A DNA stretch of 64,000 nt from Erpobdella octoculata (taxonomy: Eukaryota > Annelida > Clitellata > Hirudinida > Erpobdellidae): the NCBI GenBank assembly GCA_963978895.1, contig OZ022242.1:18746977-18810976 (forward strand), given 5' to 3'. The stretch's first letter is position 1, and each line of letters starts with the position of its first letter. Both the position numbers and the translations under genes were made by a program. Of the stretch, positions 45,276 through 56,933 are shown one piece after another. The notes beneath the pieces are model-generated. The model saw nothing but the letters and a program-made list of their open reading frames with translations, was not told where the DNA came from and did not search any database.

Positions 45276-46383
45276 ATGGAAATGGAAGACCATATATTCG
45301 ACTATCAGTTTAGACTAATTTTAATTGGGGACAGTACTGTAGGAAAGTCAAGTCTGCTGAGGTACTTTACCGAGGGAAAGTTTGAGGAGCCGTGCGAGCC
45401 GACGATGGGAGTAGATTTTTTTGCTCGTTTGGTAGACGTGAAGCCAGGTGTCAGAGTGAAACTCCAACTTTGGGATACAGCAGGACAAGAAAGATTCAGG
45501 TTTATATTAGTAATAGTTATAATAATAATATATTTGTTAGTATGGTGCTGAAATAACATTATTCAAACTAATAAGTGAAAAGAGTCAGTCATGAATGGGA
45601 CAAGTGGTTAATTACTTTATATAGTTAATTATTTATCAAAGACTGTCATTCTGTTAGTTAGCATTTTTCAAATTCAATTGAATTTTACTTTCAAATAAAA
45701 ATCATTTTATTTGTTAAATAATTGTGTTGTCAACTCATTTGAGACTATGGAAAATGTGATAAAATTTTAATTCAATTTTTAATGTTTGATAACTATATTT
45801 ACAACTTTTAAATATATTAAATTAAGATGAAATTATAACAGGTCTATAACTCGTTCCTACTACCGGAACTCAGTTGGAGTGTTGTTGGTTTACGACATCA
45901 CACGGCGTCAGACTTTTGACCATTTGGAAGACTGGCTTGAAGAATCTCGGGTCCACATACTGCCACACAAAGCTGTCTACATTGTGGTTGGACACAAGGC
46001 CGATGCAGAGGCTGAAAGAAGGGTTTCGATCAGGGAAGGTGAGAAATACCTAATATGCTGTATTTCATTACATTTTTTTAAAGGAATAGTTTTTAGTTTC
46101 ACAACTGTATCAATGTTTAAACAAATTTACAGCTAAGACTTTTGCAAGTCTGAATGGTTTTCGATTCTTTGAGACTTCAGCTGTGACTGGTAAAAATGTT
46201 GAAGATGTATTTGTGACCATTGCACGTGAGATCTATTCCAAGATTCGCCAGGGGGATTATTATCCTACAGAGGGCTGGGAGGGAGTGAAAGAAGGCACCT
46301 ATCTGGCTCTCTGTGAACCACCAGGAATGAGGGACTCTACCATTTTGAAGCAAGACTGTGGTGGAGGTGGGAGCTGCTGCTGA
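45276..46383 (+). CDS. RAB39: Rab GTPase, Rab39 family, complete, 3 exons
   Basis: A small GTPase of vesicle traffic, endosome/phagosome and autophagy related in vertebrates. Exons 45276-45499, 45842-46038, 46133-46383; phases agree; 223 residues. Start [14 protein letters not shown] matches Rab39 N-termini. G1 GDSTVGKSS (18-26), G2 Thr43 in PTMGVDFF, G3 WDTAGQE (66-72), then [13 protein letters not shown] across the exon 1/2 junction. G4 is HKAD in place of NKxD; vertebrate Rab39 also has His (HKCD). G5 is ETSA. A hallmark GWEGVKEG follows near the C-terminus, which ends GGGGSCC, a double-Cys prenylation site. Introns are short (342 and 94 bp). Confidence 0.95.
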
Positions 46384-48959
46384 TTCACGAATATGAGTTG
46401 ACAGTGATGCATTGTTTCTGAAACAGTCAGGATAATAGATGTTGAATCTTTTTGGATGTTTGAGGTTAGAGTTTGTCAACTCTTTTTAATGTTGTGATCA
46501 GGATTGTGTTTATGCCAGAATGCTGTTTGGAACCTGTTTCGAATATAGTCAGAAACCGGAATGTCGTTCCTGTATCTTCTAGCTGAATAGACTATTTAAA
46601 AATTAATTTTGTTGCCACTCAATTCCAGATAAATTTGGATATAGCAGTCCAATGCAACAAATGTTGGAAAGTATGCCATGCAGCATTTTCTTTTTAGGTA
46701 GAGGATTGACAACTTATGTAATTTTTGTTAATTTTGAATACTAATGACCTATTTTAAGGGAAATTATATTGTATTATTGGATGAACACAAATGAAATCAA
46801 GTGTATTATTGCATTTTATTGAAATATAATATCATCAACATTTTTTTAATGAAAAAAATAGCACAGATTGTGGTGATGCATTTCATTAAAATTTCTGCTG
46901 TGTTAAATTGATCAATCAATGACTTATCAAGCCTGCATTTGACAGATAGATCAACTTGTTGAAAACATTTTGCTATTTGCATTTTTATTGTTGCTCATGA
47001 ACGTGATATTTTGTTGATTTTTGTGCAAAATTCTGTTTGCTTGTGTGTGCTATTGATTTGTTTACACTATTTTCTAGTCATAAATTTTTCATTTTTTGGA
47101 ATCCATGGTCGTATTGAGATGTCTTCTTTTGAACTAGGGTCAGTTTAACTCTTTACATTTTCATCTTGTTTGTTCAAATCTCATTATTTATTTTCTCTCG
47201 TAACATTTTAAAATTTTTTAGAAATTGAAATTTTAAAGTTTGATACCTGAATTAATGCATTTTTAATTAACATGCTAGTATGTTCTGTGTTACTTGCCAG
47301 TCCATTTTGCTTCATGCTTTTGCACCCGATGCTTTTGTAATCAACCTGTAATCATTGCTGTTTAGACATAATCATTGCATCATAGTTTAAATGTTATCAC
47401 AAAGCATTGATGTAATTATTGTGAATTATAAATGTGTTGTATTTTTATTATTTTTAAAAAGCGGTTAGTAATTTCGTCTGACAGTGATCAAATTTGTAAT
47501 TGTAATACTCCTTCTTTATTGTCTTTCGATCATAACTTTACCATGAAATTTTTATGACATTGGTGAGTTTGTTACCATGCCAGCATTATTATTTTACATA
47601 ATTATATCACTGCTATTTTTGTATCAGCCTTCATGTGTTGTTCTACTCTAATTGGGCATTTGATACTCGTAACAAAGTATTTTATTGAATTTGCATCTTC
47701 AATGTTATTAAAATTTTTAGAATATTTAATTTGAACAGCTTTTAATATTAAAATTCAAGCTTTATGTCATTTTTTAGCAAGCATTGTCACTTTTTTTCAT
47801 TGATCTGCATTTTTGAATGTCTTGTCTCAATTCGATAATTTTTGAACATTCCACACTTGCAATGCCCTCATTTAATCAAATTCAAAATATTTTCCCACAA
47901 CTACAATTTTTGAGGAACATTTGTAATCCGAATCAATTATTTTTAAAATCAACAAAGCTTAATAAAAAACACAAATTTTGAATTGGTTTTTAAAGCTATA
48001 TATAACAATATAGTATCATGATATCGAAATTATTTTTTATTGCATTTTTGGAAACTAGTTGCTAACCACACGACCAGCTTTGGCTGGTGAGAAAAATAAA
48101 CTCAAAAAGTAGACACCATAGAGAGTTCAGGTTTTTGCATTAGATTTGTGACAAACTTAATCCGGAGGCGGTTATTTTTATTTCTTTCAGTTGCAATTAT
48201 TTCTGTCATAGGTGGAAATTTTCTCAACAAATATTAATGCAAATAATAATGAATTTAAAATTTCAGTAACATTAGTCAATTAAATGATAAAACTTACAGA
48301 ATCAAATTAAAAAACTACAACTACTATTTAAAAGATATTTGAGATTTAGTTTGCATTTAGCCAAATGTAAACAATTTTCAGAGCACAAAGAAATCATACT
48401 GTATGTAATCTCAAAAGCTGCTGGCAATTATGTTTTCAATAGATTCATTATTTGCATTTAAAACTAATGAATTTTATCTGATAAAGTTTATACATTTTCT
48501 TTTTCATAATTGTGACTTGAAGTTTCAGTTGTTCATACTTACATCAACTGGTACAAAAATATAAAAGTCAAACTAAACCTATTTTCATCTAATATCGGCT
48601 AATTCTCAAATTTATATGTTCAGCTGCTTCTGTGATTGATAAATATTTTCATTGAATTTAATTATCTCATATTTGTTCTGAAGTTTTTAATTTATTGCAG
48701 TAAAAGTATACTTGTTTCTATTAGTTGATGGGTATTATGTAGTAGTTTATTAATATGTTCAGAAGTTTATTTGTACGTGTTCAAGTACATAGATTCACAT
48801 ATTACTATGTAATTTGCCAACTACAATCTCATCATGCTGGGATATAAATTTGAAATGGAAACAGTAATGTTTGTGGCAATTTTATGGTAATTATTCATTT
48901 TCATAAAACAAAAAATAATCAGAGAAACAGTAAAAAATAGTTTAAATAAACAAAAACAC
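46384..48959. other. Convergent intergenic region, no gene seen
   Basis: About 2.6 kb of AT-rich sequence between the RAB39 and MTRFR stops, expected to contain both 3' UTRs. No repeat family or coding segment is recognised. Confidence 0.6.
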
Positions 48960-51900
48960 CTATGAAAGTCCTTCCCTCTGTTTATATTCCTTCAATTTCA
49001 AAAGCTTTGCATTCGTTTTTAGTTTTTTTTCTTTTTTCGCCTTTGAATCAAGTTTCTTTTGCACTTCTACCTGGCTGTTCTCTTTATTGAAATGCCAGTC
49101 AAGTTTTTCTTGAAGTCGGAATCTGGCAATTGCGCGATTTTTTTCGAGTGATCTTGTTTCATGACTCTGAATCGTTGAATAAAAATGGAATAATAATTAC
49201 ACCACTGAGCATCAAAATTCCAACACCTTCAAAATTTTCTACCATTATAGCTTAATGATGTCCATAAAAAAAGTGTTAGAATTTAGGACAAATTTCTATT
49301 TTTCCTTTGTCTCTTGCCACAATTGATAAAGCCCTTTTCGTCATAATATTTGTAACCCTCTTTTCAAAAAAGAGAACAAACTGTAAGTTGCAGTGCTACA
49401 ATCAATTGTTGAATTTAATTTTCCATTGAAATAGAAAAACAAACAAAAATTAATTGATCTGCCTGAGAGACCAATGTAGACAAAACTTGCGAATCCAGCC
49501 TTAGCTAGAAGACCAATGAATAAGAAGAACAAGCATAGAGTGCTTCTTGTTAAATTTTTAAAACGTTTATGAAGTGGTACCTCGATATACAAATGACTCG
49601 TGTCACAAACAATTCGGGTTACGAACAAGAACTCAGATAAGAAACAGTGCCTCGGGTTACCAACCAAGACGAGAGAAAGCAAGGTTTAGCATTGTAGACA
49701 AAGGATCGCGTACAGTACAAATGAAGGCCATGCAGTACCGACATCGGGATCATCGCAACTGATCCCATGGACAACTGATCCCATAGACAACTGATCCCAT
49801 AGCTGCATCATTTTATATTTCACTGTTTCTGCAATCAATAAACTGATATTAACAATCATAATTTGTGATTTCTGTATGTATGTGTGTGTATGTAGGTATG
49901 TATCAGCGACGGATCCTGGGGGTGGAGGGGATACATCCCCTCCCACCAGATTCCCGAAAAATATTTTTATTTGCTATAAAAAGATGTTTCTTTCTAAAAA
50001 GACCCCCAATTTCGTCGGTCCACAAGATTGCTTATCAACATCAGTAACATGCAATTAATATTCAACTAATAATAACAATTAATAGAAGCGCTGGTGGCAG
50101 AGCGCTCGCCTGTCGATTGTTAGGTCGGCAGTTCGAACCTCACCGGCGTCACCAGCGTAACTCCCTTAAGCAATGAGTTCACTTGCATTGCTAATGTGGT
50201 AGGCACCTACAAATGGCTGGCTCTGCATGTACCCTTTTTTCATGGCCTAGAAGTCTTACGATTAACGCCACGTTAAACATTGTAAAAAAAATCCATTACT
50301 ATACCTATGGGATACACGCACATATATTTATTTTATTTAAAATATTTATCTTATTTTGTATATTTTATATATTTTTTGTCAATTTCATTTTATATACAAA
50401 GTGGCTCCTAAATTTATTTTTATAACTATGTATCCAATAAAAACTCAAGCTGTCTCAAACGCTTTCCATCCTTAACTTAATTAAGCACTGATGTCTACAC
50501 TACAAGTCCGTTTTTCTGGTAATATTATTAACTTTGTTATATTTTTTTGCAAACTGCAGTCTTGTTATAAAAATAAGCAGTTTTTTCTAATTAGAACATT
50601 TTTTTCTAACGAAACAATATATAAAACCATTAATGTATTTTAGAAAATGAATGAAAACTTTGTTGATAAAATGTGATCGTTACACCATCCATCCAGGATC
50701 GGCATGTTGGATCATACCCCATCGGAAAATCCTAGATCCGTCGCTGGTATGTATGTATGTATGAGTATGTTTGGACGCTGTAGTGATGGTCTTAGTCATA
50801 ACAATCATAATTTGTGATTTCTGTATGTATGTGTGTGTATGTAGGTATGTATCAGCGACGGATCCTGGGGGTGGAGGGGATACATCCCCTCCCACCAGAT
50901 TCCCGAAAAATATTTTTATTTGCTATAAAAAGATGTTTCTTTCTAAAAAGACCCCCAATTTCGTCGGTCCACAAGATTGCTTATCAACATCAGTAACATG
51001 CAATTAATATTCAACTAATAATAACAATTAATAGAAGCGCTGGTGGCAGAGCGCTCGCCTGTCGATTGTTAGGTCGGCAGTTCGAACCTCACCGGCGTCA
51101 CCAGCGTAACTCCCTTAAGCAATGAGTTCACTTGCATTGCTAATGTGGTAGGCACCTACAAATGGCTGGCTCTGCATGTACCCTTTTTTCATGGCCTAGA
51201 AGTCTTACGATTAACGCCACGTTAAACATTGTAAAAAAAATCCATTACTATACCTATGGGATACACGCACATATATTTATTTTATTTAAAATATTTATCT
51301 TATTTTGTATATTTTATATATTTTTTGTCAATTTCATTTTATATACAAAGTGGCTCCTAAATTTATTTTTATAACTATGTATCCAATAAAAACTCAAGCT
51401 GTCTCAAACGCTTTCCATCCTTAACTTAATTAAGCACTGATGTCTACACTACAAGTCCGTTTTTCTGGTAATATTATTAACTTTGTTATATTTTTTTGCA
51501 AACTGCAGTCTTGTTATAAAAATAAGCAGTTTTTTCTAATTAGAACATTTTTTTCTAACGAAACAATATATAAAACCATTAATGTATTTTAGAAAATGAA
51601 TGAAAACTTTGTTGATAAAATGTGATCGTTACACCATCCATCCAGGATCGGCATGTTGGATCATACCCCATCGGAAAATCCTAGATCCGTCGCTGGTATG
51701 TATGTATGTATGAGTATGTTTGGACGCTGTAGTGATGGTCTTAGTCATGGACTCCTAAATAAACCGATAAGAATTAATGTTGGAGTTTCTTCATGAATTC
51801 ATATCTTCAAAAGAAAACAACTTCTGAAATGAGCTAACACTATATTATATTGGGATTGGAACGATTCCTTTTCTCATTATGAACTTCACGCAGAAAGGTG

Positions 51901-54542
51901 TGAAATGATGAAAAGTAATACGAACTTGTCACTTTCATTTCGGCTGTGCAATGTGCGCTTATACTAAGTATTATTTCTCCGTTTCCTAACTGTTGTTTTA
52001 ATTCTCATGGCTTCATTTAGTAACTTTCAGCGAAACGGACGCAAGTTGAACTTTGAAAAATTCATATAAGTTAAACATCTGGCCAACGAAACAAAAACTA
52101 ATTAGCGATGCGATCGTTTCAAGACTGTTCCATTAATGTCCTTGAGTGAAAGTGACAATAAATATTAGACACTGATTAATTTTACTGGAGTAGCCAGTAT
52201 CATTATCACCACCACCGTTGTCGTATGCAGCCGGCCATCGTAAGCTGGCTACGTAAGCATCATCACCACCACCACCATTGTCTTCAAAAAATGAGTTGCT
52301 TATGGGATCAGTAGGCACTAACCCACCGACATCGCTTAGCACTATCATAGTTTTGCATGTTTATGCAGCCTTGCTTTTATTGACTTTTCCAGACAGACAG
52401 CAGTAAAAGTTTTAGCAATTGCACTATATTCAGTTTATATCTTAAAATATTTTCCTTATAAATATCATCAATTACAAGTTCAAGGAACAGTATCACTGCT
52501 CCTAGGAAGAAGAGGTGTAGAACAGTGGAGGTAATGAAAAAAATGGTGTGTAACATCACTAATAAGTACACTGTGTCACAGTCAACTATCTTCACCATTA
52601 TAAATAAAGTAACTCAAATCTATCAATGTGTCAAAAAAGATAAACCAAGCTGCAAAAGCAGCAAGTTGAATATCTTCTTTTAATGCATTAGTCAATAAAA
52701 TTCCCTTTGATATAACATGAGGAATTTTTTAATTTCTTATTGGTTCATAGTTAGTGGCGGATTTACATTTTTGGCATCCTCAGGCAAAACGAATATCACC
52801 AACCTACATATGATCAAGCAAAAAATTTCATTTCCAGAAAGCAATTTAATTATAATCAGATAAGCTTTCAAAAATTTAATACAAACCAAATGGCACAGAT
52901 AATGCGATTAGAAAGATTTTTGCTTAGAAGAATCATTGACGAGATCAATACCGCCAGAAAATTCAGCCAATCATCAGGAGGAAGGTAGTTATTTACTGAG
53001 GCACGAGAATGATTTGCAATTCATTGCTGGCATGCACTCAGGCAGGAAAAAATTTAGAAGTTAAATATTTTCAACTGGAAAACCTTGTCAGCCGAAAAGA
53101 ATTGATAGCGGACTGATTTTGTTGACCAGCACTGTGTAGGCTGAAAAAAATTGCCCCCCATAGGCTAACCGCCTCTAATGTATATCTGCCCCGATTATGG
53201 GTCAAACAATAAAAATTCAATGGACATCAAATATAGCAGTCACACGCTTCAAGAAAATTGCCTATAGTGTGCCAATGATGAGAAGAAATCATTGATTTTC
53301 CTGTAGATATTGAATCCTTGATTAGAGTGGAAGCACCTCTTTGCATTGATCGTGTGCACTTACACTACATCGAGTAGTTTGACAAACATTTTTATGATGA
53401 CAGTCCAGGCCGGTTTTAAAAAGCCTATGGAAGCTTTTAACACTGTTATTGGTCCTCGCAAGATCTTGTTTTGTAATAAGCTTGCAATCTTCTCAAAATC
53501 GATGATGGAGGCCTCCAAAACCAAGCCAATACCTCCGAAGTTCAGAAAAAGAATCAGTTTTCTGGGAATATTTGTACTGTGATAAGTGATAAGTTGCGGT
53601 GACAAATCAACTGTGCAAATTAGGCTTTAAGGTTTTATCGGTAAGCAATATCACATTGTTTTTCTAATTAGGTCCCTCCAAGATTTTGTCAAAGTTGTGA
53701 TTAGACCTTAACCCAAATTTGGAAAAAAGCATTAAGAATTGATTTGACCAGTATTAGAGATGGACCGATAATGGCCGATTATCAGCCAGGCAAATAATGG
53801 GTCACAACATATTGGTCGATTACTGATTGTTGGTCTTAAAAAGCTTGTTTGTTTATAACTAAATTTAGCGTATTGTCAAATGAAATGATACATATTATCA
53901 TGTTGTACTTGCTATAGTTTGCAATGGTTGATACTTACCTGTTAAACTGCTATTAAATTAAACTTACTAAAATACACATAAAAACACAACAGGACAGAAT
54001 TTGTTTCTATCACATTACATTACTGCAGGGTTATTTTCATCTTTGTTCCATCTCCATGAACTGCTTCTCCGACCACTTTTCTTCTCCACAACAAGTCTTG
54101 ATTAAAATTCCATTCTTCCTAAACAAATCACATCTATAATATAATGTGTCAATCCCATCTTATTGACTTGTTCCTAGTTGTGCATTGAGTGGTTTTCTTA
54201 TGGATTAAACCTCAGTATTATACACTGTTATAAAACATCCGATACCGATAATCGGTGCACCTCTAACTAGTATTTTAGTTAGATTGTAAGTAATTTTTAA
54301 TTTCTAAGTATATTGGTATTGTTTAGTTAAGTTAAAGTCTTAAGATACTCAAAGATACTTACACTGACAACAATTCCCGTTGGAAGATGCTTGAGAACTG
54401 CACGGTTGCTCGTTTTGTTGGTAGCCTGTCCACCAGGTCCGGAGCCCCGACAAAAGGTTTCTTCCAATTCCTGTTCATTTAGCTCTGGATATACAAACTT
54501 CTTTGTTTTCCATCTAACCGGTATGAACTGAAGTTTAAACAT
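48960..54542 (-). CDS. MTRFR: Mitochondrial translation release factor in rescue (C12orf65-like)
   Basis: Class I release-factor-like protein that frees peptides from stalled mitochondrial ribosomes with MTRES1. Two coding exons: 54542-54363 and 49166-48960 (stop TAG); phase 0 junction, about 128 residues from the ATG at 54542. Exon 1 holds [20 protein letters not shown] with the catalytic GGQ, then [19 protein letters not shown]. Exon 2 continues [20 protein letters not shown] and ends in the Lys-rich tail ([18 protein letters not shown]). The 5.2-kb intron contains a Foldback element with nested insertions and a hAT-like MITE. The human protein has about 40 more N-terminal residues (mitochondrial targeting). 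An alternative acceptor (ACTTCAG before TTCATACC) at the start of exon 1 suggests an upstream exon may supply them. Confidence 0.88.
49573..49745 (+). repeat. Possible mariner-like fragment
   Basis: GTGGTACCTCGATATACAAA, TGACTCGTGTCACAAACAAT, TCGGGTTACGAACAAGAAC resembles the 'GTACCTCG...' ends of mariner-type MITEs. The Foldback copy 2 is inserted into its right part. Confidence 0.3.
49904..50746. mobile_element. hAT-like MITE, copy A
   Basis: 12-bp perfect terminal inverted repeats CAGCGACGGATC ... GATCCGTCGCTG, with 8-bp flanks GTATGTAT at 49896-49903 and 50747-50754. The flanks lie in a TATG microsatellite, so the duplication is suggestive, not decisive. CAGNG-type ends with 8-bp duplications indicate hAT. 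No transposase; a tRNA-like SINE sits inside. Confidence 0.75.
50086..50290 (+). mobile_element. tRNA-derived SINE inside hAT-like MITE, copy A
   Basis: A tRNA-like head: GCGCTGGTGGCAGAGCGCTC with an A-box-like TGGCAGAGCGCT (50095-50106), and a B box AGTTCGAACCT (about 50130-50140). CGCTGGTG and CACCAGCG at the two ends of the head are complementary. The body has CTCCCTTAAGCAATGAGTTC and TGCTAATGTGGTAGGCACC, and the right end is A-rich (TTGTAAAAAAAATCC). The exact 3' end is uncertain. Confidence 0.6.
50853..51695. mobile_element. hAT-like MITE, copy B (by tandem duplication)
   Basis: Same as 49904-50746, shifted by 949 bp. It arose by duplication of the region rather than by a second insertion, since the flanks are duplicated too. 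Confidence 0.75.
51035..51239 (+). mobile_element. tRNA-derived SINE, copy B
   Basis: Duplicate of 50086-50290 within the second 949-bp unit. Confidence 0.6.
52334..53755. other. MTRFR intron sequence, no gene seen
   Basis: Contains a hAT-end-like string near 52752 (AGTGGCGGATTTACATTTTT) and a GCCCCCCATAGGCTAACCGC stretch near 53153, suggesting an old repeat. A 78-81-codon ORF pair on opposite strands at 53346-53605 is not recognisable. Confidence 0.4.
53756..54265. mobile_element. hAT-like MITE next to MTRFR exon 1
   Basis: Ends TAGAGATGGACCGATAATGG and the complement of CCGATAATCGGTGCACCTCTA. Flanks are ACCAGTAT (53748-53755) and ACTAGTAT (54266-54273), an 8-bp duplication with one mismatch. 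'TAGAGRTGCACCGATTATCGG' ends are a common hAT type. It lies 97 bp from the MTRFR exon 1 donor. No transposase. Confidence 0.75.
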
Positions 54543-55257
54543 AGAATCAAGAAATTATTTCACTTAGCTTAGAAACTTTATAGATTATAAGTTTTCTCAA
54601 ATTTAGATTCTAAATTGTTTAAGACTGATATGCACAATTTAGAATCAACTTGCAATAAACAAGAGCAAGAGTCAAGAAACTCGGGTGTAAATAAAACACG
54701 ATCCTACAATTCGTTAACCTGTAAAACGCGATCTAAATTAGAACGCGAAGCTTATTGCGATCCAGTGGATGAAATGCAAACCTTATTGTGATCCAGTGGT
54801 TAAAATGCAAACCTCTTAGTGCAATCCGTTACATAAAAATGAACATTATGTAACGGATTGCACTAAGCAATCTTTATTGCTAACTCATGTAGAATATACA
54901 GAGCATAACGCAATATCTGATTGGCACGAGTTGATTTTTTGGCATTGCATATCTTCGGTGACTTGTTTTTCAAGAATTAAATCTTGGTAGAATTTACATG
55001 GATTTCCTGTTGATTCATGGAAATTAGGAATGACAGAAAGCTTCGTTTTGATGATTGCAAAACATCTTAATAAATATAATAATATCTGTACATATAGGGG
55101 TTAAACCTGCAGAATCTCCCCCCACAATAACAAATGCCGGTATAAGCTCCGTCTACTAATTTAAAATTACACACAAACAATTTAAGAATAATAATTAATG
55201 AAAATTAATAAGCAAACAAAATTGTATATCAATTTTAATTTTTTAATACACTAGTAA

Positions 55258-55430
55258 TGTTAATCGCTTGCTTGCTTACTCGCTTAAATGTTTGCAAACT
55301 TTGAAAGTGAGGATTAACTAACTTCCGATCATCCAATTGAACTGAAATTGTAAATATGATTCTATGATAAATATGACAATGACAATGCATTCACAAAATT
55401 TTTACAAGTTTTTTGAATTAATGTAAGTTG
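55258..55430 (+). repeat. Dispersed repeat, TTGCTTG family, copy 3
   Basis: GCTTGCTTGCTTACTCGCTT, TTGCAAACTTTGAAAGTGAG, TAACTTCCGATCATCCAATT and GAACTGAAATTG, then GACAATGACAATGCATTC. It parallels the copies at 17945 and 18290. Confidence 0.55.
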
Positions 55431-56279
55431 TTTATAACTTTGGCCATATCTTTTGATGCTGAATAGTTATTTTTTTAAAGTTTGTATCAAGATGGCCGCA
55501 AATAGTTTTTTAGACGTAACAGAGTTGAGTTAAAGCATAATGTGCTAAAAAAGAAAATGCAGTTTTCTGGGCAATAGCACAGCTTATAAGCTTCCAGCAG
55601 AATGTGCAATGCATGCCAGGTCTCAATGATCTGGGCCATAACAAACACCATAACAAACAGTTGTGTAGGGCAATGCTCTCAGAGATTGACACATGACGAA
55701 ATTTATATGGGTTTTTTCTGATAAATGACAGTTTTGAGTGATCAGTAGGAAGCTTATAGTATAGATACTTGACTGCAGTTACCAGACTAGTGCACGTTAC
55801 TGTAAACCATTCTGATTGCTTTGTGGTGGCCAGCAATGATTTCAACACCTGCAAAGTTGAAAACCTTTAGCGGCATGCCTAAGCTAAATTTAAAAAGAGG
55901 AACTCTAGACAAGTCTTGGACTTGTCTTGTCTAATCATGTTTAGAATTTAGATGAGTTTTATTTATGTGGATGAGAAGAAACAGAAACATTGCATCTCAA
56001 CATCTGTAGAATTAAAATAAGACATTATCTTGTTTAATTAAATTTTTGTTAAATTTGTATGTGTTCTAATAAACGTTATATTATTGAAGAACTAATTTCT
56101 TATATTTGATATTTATATGTATAATAACATTTTTATTATTAATCAATTATCTTTGTTATTAGCATGCGAGGCTATAATTGAGAGGCACATAATATAAACT
56201 AGTGGGGCAGATTCTGCAGGTTTACTGGTTCGATTATAATATCGGTTCGCGTTTTACTACGGTTTTACGACGCCACACG

Positions 56280-56810
56280 CAAAAAACTCAGATTGTGTAC
56301 CATATTTTTGAATTCCAAATTGCGTTCAGGCAACATGGAGATCTTTGCAAATAAACCATTTTTAGTAAAATTAAACACTTTAAAAAACATTTTCAACGTA
56401 ATCCTTTATTTGAATAAATAAGAGCCTTTGGGGTTCGCAAATCGCAACCCTACGAAAGGAACCTAGGCGATAATAGTCACATTTGGGAAACATAACATTG
56501 ACATTAAAATGTTTGCTTCTGCTTTTAGTTTGTGGGTTTAGTTATAAATCTATGGTTAACACAACCATAGATATAGAATACAAAAATTTATTATTTTATC
56601 TATATATATATGAACACAACCATTTTACGAACACGCAAAAAACTCAGATTTTGTACCATATTTTTGAACTCAAAATTGCATTCAGGCCACGTGGAGATCT
56701 TTGCAAACAAACCATTTTTTAGTAAAATTAAAAACTTTAAAAAACATTTTCAAAGTAAGCCTTTATTTGAAAAATGAGAGCCTTTGAGGTTCGCAACTCT
56801 TCGAAACGAA
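56280..56810. repeat. Direct repeat of about 170-180 bp, two copies
   Basis: CGCAAAAAACTCAGATTGTG ... CCATATTTTTGAATTC ... GGAGATCTTTGCAAATAAAC ... GAGCCTTTGGGGTTCGCAA at about 56280-56450. The diverged equivalent (GGAGATCTTTGCAAACAAAC) lies at about 56632-56805. About 180 bp lies between them. Confidence 0.8.
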
Positions 56811-56921
56811 CTAGAGTTAGTAATGAGATGGACATGACCAGAGTAGGAGAAAGAGCGTTTATCTAAGGAATGCAAGTAAAAATGCGAAAGTGACTAAGAG
56901 AGGAAGATCAAAGACCAGACT
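56806..56921 (-). pseudogene. Short LINE relic, same family as 24431-25400
   Basis: On the minus strand: GTCTGGTCTTTGATCTTCCT, CTCTTAGTCACTTTCGCATT, ATAAACGCTCTTTCTCCTAC, TCTGGTC. It is collinear with 24612-25233 after removing the MITE, so it shows the unoccupied MITE site at about 56857-56862. Confidence 0.75.
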
Positions 56922-56933
56922 CAATCAATCAAA

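Larger units (their letters stand above)
49852..51749. repeat. 949-bp tandem duplication
   Basis: Copies at about 49852-50800 and 50801-51749. All landmarks repeat at an offset of exactly 949, and no differences were noticed. Each copy includes the complete hAT-like MITE plus the flanking microsatellite. The junction joins CTTAGTCAT to AACAATCATAATTTG. Confidence 0.9.
49746..52324. mobile_element. Foldback-type element, copy 2 (short arms, nested insertions)
   Basis: Bounded by a perfect 9-bp duplication ACCGACATC (49737-49745 and 52325-52333). Same termini as copy 1 (GGGATCATCGCAACTGATCC; TGGGATCAGTAGGCACTAAC). The left arm has only about three subrepeats and the right arm one, against 11-12 in copy 1. 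The shared interior includes GCAATCAATAAACTGATATT on the left, and CTAAATAAACCGATAAGAAT and GGAGTAGCCAGTATCATTAT on the right. Copy 2 keeps about 190 bp (roughly 51990-52180) missing from copy 1. A 949-bp tandem duplication holding a hAT-like MITE and a SINE enlarges the core. It is inserted in the MTRFR intron. Confidence 0.85.

Noticed and set aside
50086..50160. Functional tRNA gene
   Set aside because: A and B boxes are present, but the acceptor and T stems do not fold into a normal cloverleaf, and the sequence continues into a repeat body inside a MITE, so a SINE is more likely.
50213..51374. Two identical 70-codon ORFs
   Set aside because: They are identical because of the 949-bp duplication, lie inside a MITE/SINE, and show no family similarity.
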